DNA of 7,280 nucleotides. Origin: an uncultured Sphingobacteriales bacterium (GTDB taxonomy: Bacteria; Bacteroidota; Bacteroidia; Chitinophagales; Chitinophagaceae). This document shows positions 5,456-7,280 of the stretch, one piece after another. Numbering within the stretch: position 1 is the stretch's first letter; every line of letters starts with the position of its first letter. A program made the position numbers and the translations under genes. The notes beneath the pieces are model-generated. The model did no database searches. It was not told the DNA's origin and saw only the letters and a list, made by a program, of their open reading frames with translations. The stretch lies in assembly GCA_946887085.1 (NCBI GenBank), contig CAMPKG010000177.1:1-7280 (forward strand). Reading direction: 5' to 3'.

Positions 5456-5899
5456 ATGAATATGAAACTCCTTGCCGCAGGCGTAGCGCTTGCATTTCTC
5501 CCGTTCTTCTGCAATGCGCAGGAGAAAGTGAAGATCAAACAGAAAGACGACGGCACTACTAAGGTAAAAATGGATGACGAAAAGGTAAAGATCAAATCAG
5601 CACCGCCATCCTGGGCCAATGCACATGGCTATCGTAATAACATGCATGTTTATTTCCCCGATTACTACACTTTCTACGATCCTAACCGTGGCTATACTTA
5701 CTGGGATGGCGACAGTTGGGAGACGACTATGACTATGCCTGCTTTCATCGCTGACGTGGACCTGAACGCAGCGCGGGTGGAAATATTGAATAATGCTCGC
5801 CTTGAAGAGCATCCTGAGTTCAAGTACGATATTTATATGCGCGAGTTTCCGGCGCAGCCGGTAACCGGTGTCACGGTGATAGTGCCGCCGATGAGATAA
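5456..5899 (+). CDS. Small secreted protein of unknown function
   Basis: This 147-residue protein begins with a signal peptide (MNMKLLAAG, hydrophobic to F18, C19-N20-A21 before Q22), so it is exported to the periplasm or cell surface. After cleavage comes a charged repeat in which KVKIK occurs twice (24-28 and 43-47) with a KVKM variant (36-39) between. The C-terminal half has an aromatic segment: YFPDYYTFYDPNRGYTYWDG (66-85), then W88 and a helix ADVDLNAARVEILNNARLEE (99-118). I do not recognise a named family. Start choice: a longer frame from 5405 would bury the signal peptide, so ATG 5456 is preferred; ATG 5462 is also possible. ATGGTTT (5421-5427) can pair with AAACCAT (5451-5457), placing the start codon at the base of a hairpin. 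The gene ends in the strong terminator at 5905. Confidence 0.78.
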   Translation: MNMKLLAAGVALAFLPFFCNAQEKVKIKQKDDGTTKVKMDDEKVKIKSAPPSWANAHGYRNNMHVYFPDYYTFYDPNRGYTYWDGDSWETTMTMPAFIADVDLNAARVEILNNARLEEHPEFKYDIYMREFPAQPVTGVTVIVPPMR

Positions 5900-5904
5900 T
5901 AATA

Positions 5905-5938
5905 AAATGGGTGGAAGCTGCTTCCACCCATTTCTGTT
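5905..5938. terminator. Strong bidirectional terminator between convergent genes
   Basis: A perfect 13-bp stem pairs 5905-5917 with 5921-5933 (core ATGGGTGGAAG / CTTCCACCCAT) around a 3-base loop. T-rich tracts follow on both sides: TTTCTGTTTT in the plus direction and, on the minus strand, TTTTATTATTAT. It serves both the secreted-protein gene (stop at 5899) and the VOC gene (stop at 5939). Confidence 0.92.
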
Positions 5939-6319
5939 TTATGGCAATTGCATTAGTTGTATCAGGTTGCCGCAGGTGTCTTCAAATATCGTCTCGATGC
6001 CGTAGTCGGTTTTCACCGGAGCTTTGCGAAATACCACGCCAAGTGCTTTAAGCCGCTCATATTCAGCCTGGATATTGTCGGTTGAGAATATGATCACAGG
6101 GAGGTTTGACTTATATATAGCTTCCTGGTAAGTTCTGGCTATAGGGTTTTGATTAGGCTCCAGCAGCAGCATTACGCCACCTTCCTCTTCGGGCGATACG
6201 ACGATGGCTAGGTAATGCTCCGGCATATAAGTATGGCTTTTGAAGCCCAGAATTTCGGTGTAGAACTTATGTGCTTCTACCGGGTTGGGTACGAAGACAC
6301 TTGTCATTGCAATTTTCAT
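5939..6319 (-). CDS. VOC family (glyoxalase/bleomycin-resistance-like) protein
   Basis: This 126-residue protein is a single vicinal-oxygen-chelate unit with paired beta-alpha-beta-beta-beta modules. The first is VFVPNPVEAHKFYTEILGF (8-26) through VMLLLEP (49-55); the second is LPVIIFSTDNIQAEYERLKA (73-92) through TIFEDTCGNLIQLMQ (110-124). Of the usual metal ligands, an acidic residue at the end of the first module (E54) and Q121 in the last strand are visible. The first strand has no His or Glu where many family enzymes have one (MTSVFV). It may therefore bind metal poorly or act without metal, and the reaction is unknown. The ATG lies 3 bases after the DUF4199 stop, so the two are co-transcribed and probably translationally coupled. 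It is the last gene of the cluster. Confidence 0.9.
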   Translation of the reverse strand: MKIAMTSVFVPNPVEAHKFYTEILGFKSHTYMPEHYLAIVVSPEEEGGVMLLLEPNQNPIARTYQEAIYKSNLPVIIFSTDNIQAEYERLKALGVVFRKAPVKTDYGIETIFEDTCGNLIQLMQLP

Positions 6320-6322
6320 GAT

Positions 6323-6856
6323 CTATACGTTTTGATTTTTCGAGATTTTACGTTTCAGAATAAAAGCGCTGATAAGTGCTACAACCACGCCTATCGGCAA
6401 TACCTCGAGGTAGGTGACAAATGCAACGCCAAATGGTGTTTTATAAAACATTGAGTACACTTTCATTTGTTGGTCTGCCTGCTTCATCATCTCCACAGAC
6501 TCTGCGGTCTTAGCCATAATTTGCATGTGCAAATAGTATTTGTCGAGGAAGTCGGGGATGAATGCATAATAAGCCACCAGCCAGGTAACAACAACAAAGG
6601 TTGATGCCAGCAGGGCTATCAGGAAGCCGATCTTGAAAGCTTTACCGAAACTGATGACGCCGCCGTTATACTTATCCCTGTAATTTTTAATACCTGCAAA
6701 CATCAGGGCGTAGGTACCGATCATTCCCGCAAAGCCAACGATGGTGTTGCCACTGAAATCTCCGGGATTGTTATAAAGTTTGATGCCGGCATACATCATG
6801 AAGCCGGTGAGGATGAGGCCGGCAATGGTGCCAAAGACGAAGATGTTTTTTTTCAT
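6323..6856 (-). CDS. DUF4199 integral membrane protein
   Basis: This 177-residue protein fits the DUF4199 family, found mainly in Bacteroidota; its function is unknown. Four membrane segments are visible at about 5-25, 37-57, 73-99 and 142-167. The family hallmark is FAGIKNYRDKYNGGVISFGK (53-72) between segments two and three, then the aromatic-rich end of segment three, TWLVAYYAFIPDFLDKYY (91-108). A Met-rich amphipathic helix (M111-M131) follows on one side of the membrane. The start is the ATG before M-K-K-N. CAATTTTG on the minus strand (6885-6878) is one mismatch from a -7 element, 21 bases upstream of the ATG, so it may have its own promoter besides readthrough from the regulator. It lies 3 bases before the VOC gene, and a membrane-anchored LuxR regulator sits upstream on the same strand. 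Confidence 0.92.
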   Translation of the reverse strand: MKKNIFVFGTIAGLILTGFMMYAGIKLYNNPGDFSGNTIVGFAGMIGTYALMFAGIKNYRDKYNGGVISFGKAFKIGFLIALLASTFVVVTWLVAYYAFIPDFLDKYYLHMQIMAKTAESVEMMKQADQQMKVYSMFYKTPFGVAFVTYLEVLPIGVVVALISAFILKRKISKNQNV

Positions 6857-6942
6857 TTACTGTGATTTGATGAATCGCAAAATTGCATCTGCGCATCGTG
6901 TTGCCGTTCATCCGTTCGGGTTATTTAGCGGTCAATACAGCG

Positions 6943-6975
6943 TTTTCACCCCGATGGGCGATATTTTCACCCGAT
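6943..6975. repeat. Imperfect direct repeat spanning the end of the LuxR gene
   Basis: TTTTCACCCCGAT (6943-6955) and TTTTCACCCGAT (6964-6975) are 21 bases apart start to start and differ by one C. On the minus strand each contains GGTGAAAA, and the right-hand copy includes the LuxR stop codon. It may be a small tandem duplication of the gene end, or a two-site element spaced by two helical turns in the LuxR-DUF4199 gap. Confidence 0.4.
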
Positions 6976-7280
6976 CAGCCCGGCTCTTTTCGCTTTGTCG
7001 ATGGCAACGGTTCGATTGTTCGTATCCAGTTTTTCAAAAATGCGGGAAAGATGTGTTTTGACGGTATTCTGCGATACAAATAATCTTTCAGCCATTTCTT
7101 TATTACTCAGGCCTTCTGCCAACAGTTGCAAAACGTCCAGTTCTCTCCTGCTCAAATCCGGTATCGAATGCTTGTCCAACACATAGGTCGTCTTTTCCAC
7201 GATACGGGTTTTGGGACGGGTGAGTTTCGCAGAGACCCAGATGCCCACGACAGAAAACAGGGTTGCAAGGCATATTATAT
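6967..7280 (-). CDS. Membrane-anchored LuxR-type transcriptional regulator, N-terminus cut by window edge
   Basis: The visible 103 residues comprise a hydrophobic transmembrane end (IICLATLFSVVGIWVSAKL), a basic linker, then a full LuxR/GerE DNA-binding domain: LSRRELDVLQLLAEGLSNKE, followed by the recognition helix in SQNTVKTHLSRIFEKL and ending RAGLIG. The frame is open to the right edge, so a GTG at 7246-7248 is internal, lying within the membrane helix, and not the start. Bacteroidota proteins of this kind are short, with one or two N-terminal membrane helices and no receiver domain, and would act as a regulator tethered to the inner membrane. What they sense is unknown. The DUF4199 gene begins 110 bases downstream, with no terminator between. 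The regulator and membrane partner may work together; that is inference from position. Confidence 0.9.
   Translation of the reverse strand, partial: IICLATLFSVVGIWVSAKLTRPKTRIVEKTTYVLDKHSIPDLSRRELDVLQLLAEGLSNKEMAERLFVSQNTVKTHLSRIFEKLDTNNRTVAIDKAKRAGLIG

Noticed and set aside
5167..5619. Long minus-strand open frame of 150 codons
   Set aside because: Antisense to the recognisable DUF1801 core and to the signal peptide of the secreted protein; the translation is low-complexity Phe/Ser/Thr with no motif.
7246..7248. GTG as the start of the LuxR regulator
   Set aside because: The frame continues to the window edge and encodes a membrane helix that spans this codon.
1..7280. CRISPR array, tRNA, rRNA, insertion sequence, integron or phage genes
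   Set aside because: No regularly spaced repeats, no cloverleaf-like sequence, no transposase or integrase catalytic motifs and no terminal inverted repeats were seen.

Overview
The window looks like an ordinary stretch of chromosome from a Bacteroidota bacterium, probably Chitinophagales/Chitinophagaceae. The reasons are a DUF4199 membrane protein next to a membrane-anchored LuxR-type regulator, an EcsC-family protein, a DUF1801 protein, a signal peptide ending in A-Q, general lack of Shine-Dalgarno sequences, and several upstream elements resembling the Bacteroidota TTTG / TAnnTTTG promoter. No mobile element, tRNA, rRNA or CRISPR array was found. The genus assignment is inference; no searches could be run.

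Layout. At 1-48 there may be the 3' end of a plus-strand gene, followed by a bidirectional terminator (82-108). A minus-strand secreted, probably outer-membrane, protein occupies 107-901. The 250-base divergent region 902-1151 has no secure gene but holds several hairpins, a terminator-like stem before the next start, and an open plus-strand frame without a start codon. EcsC (1152-1880) follows, then a small HTH-like protein (2056-2340) and a single-domain RelA/SpoT-type HD hydrolase (2454-3020). The stop of the hydrolase overlaps the stop of a convergent minus-strand lipoprotein (3017-4174) that carries seven propeller-like repeats. Upstream of the lipoprotein on the same strand is a GNAT acetyltransferase (4228-4782). 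Divergent from it are a DUF1801 protein with an odd C-terminal tail (4870-5415) and a small secreted protein (5456-5899). A strong bidirectional terminator (5905-5938) separates these from a minus-strand cluster reading leftward: membrane-anchored LuxR regulator (6967 to beyond the right edge), DUF4199 membrane protein (6323-6856) and VOC/glyoxalase-like protein (5939-6319).

How the genes relate. The only convincing functional group is LuxR-DUF4199-VOC. The last two are 3 bases apart and surely co-transcribed; the regulator is 110 bases upstream on the same strand and plausibly controls or senses with the DUF4199 partner. GNAT and lipoprotein may share a transcript. The rest looks like unrelated housekeeping or accessory genes.

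I did not find a clear new system. The points most worth a second look are the structured divergent region before EcsC, a possible promoter embedded in the terminator just before the HD hydrolase, the membrane-LuxR/DUF4199/VOC cluster, the free-standing recombinase-like HTH protein and the DUF1801 readthrough tail.
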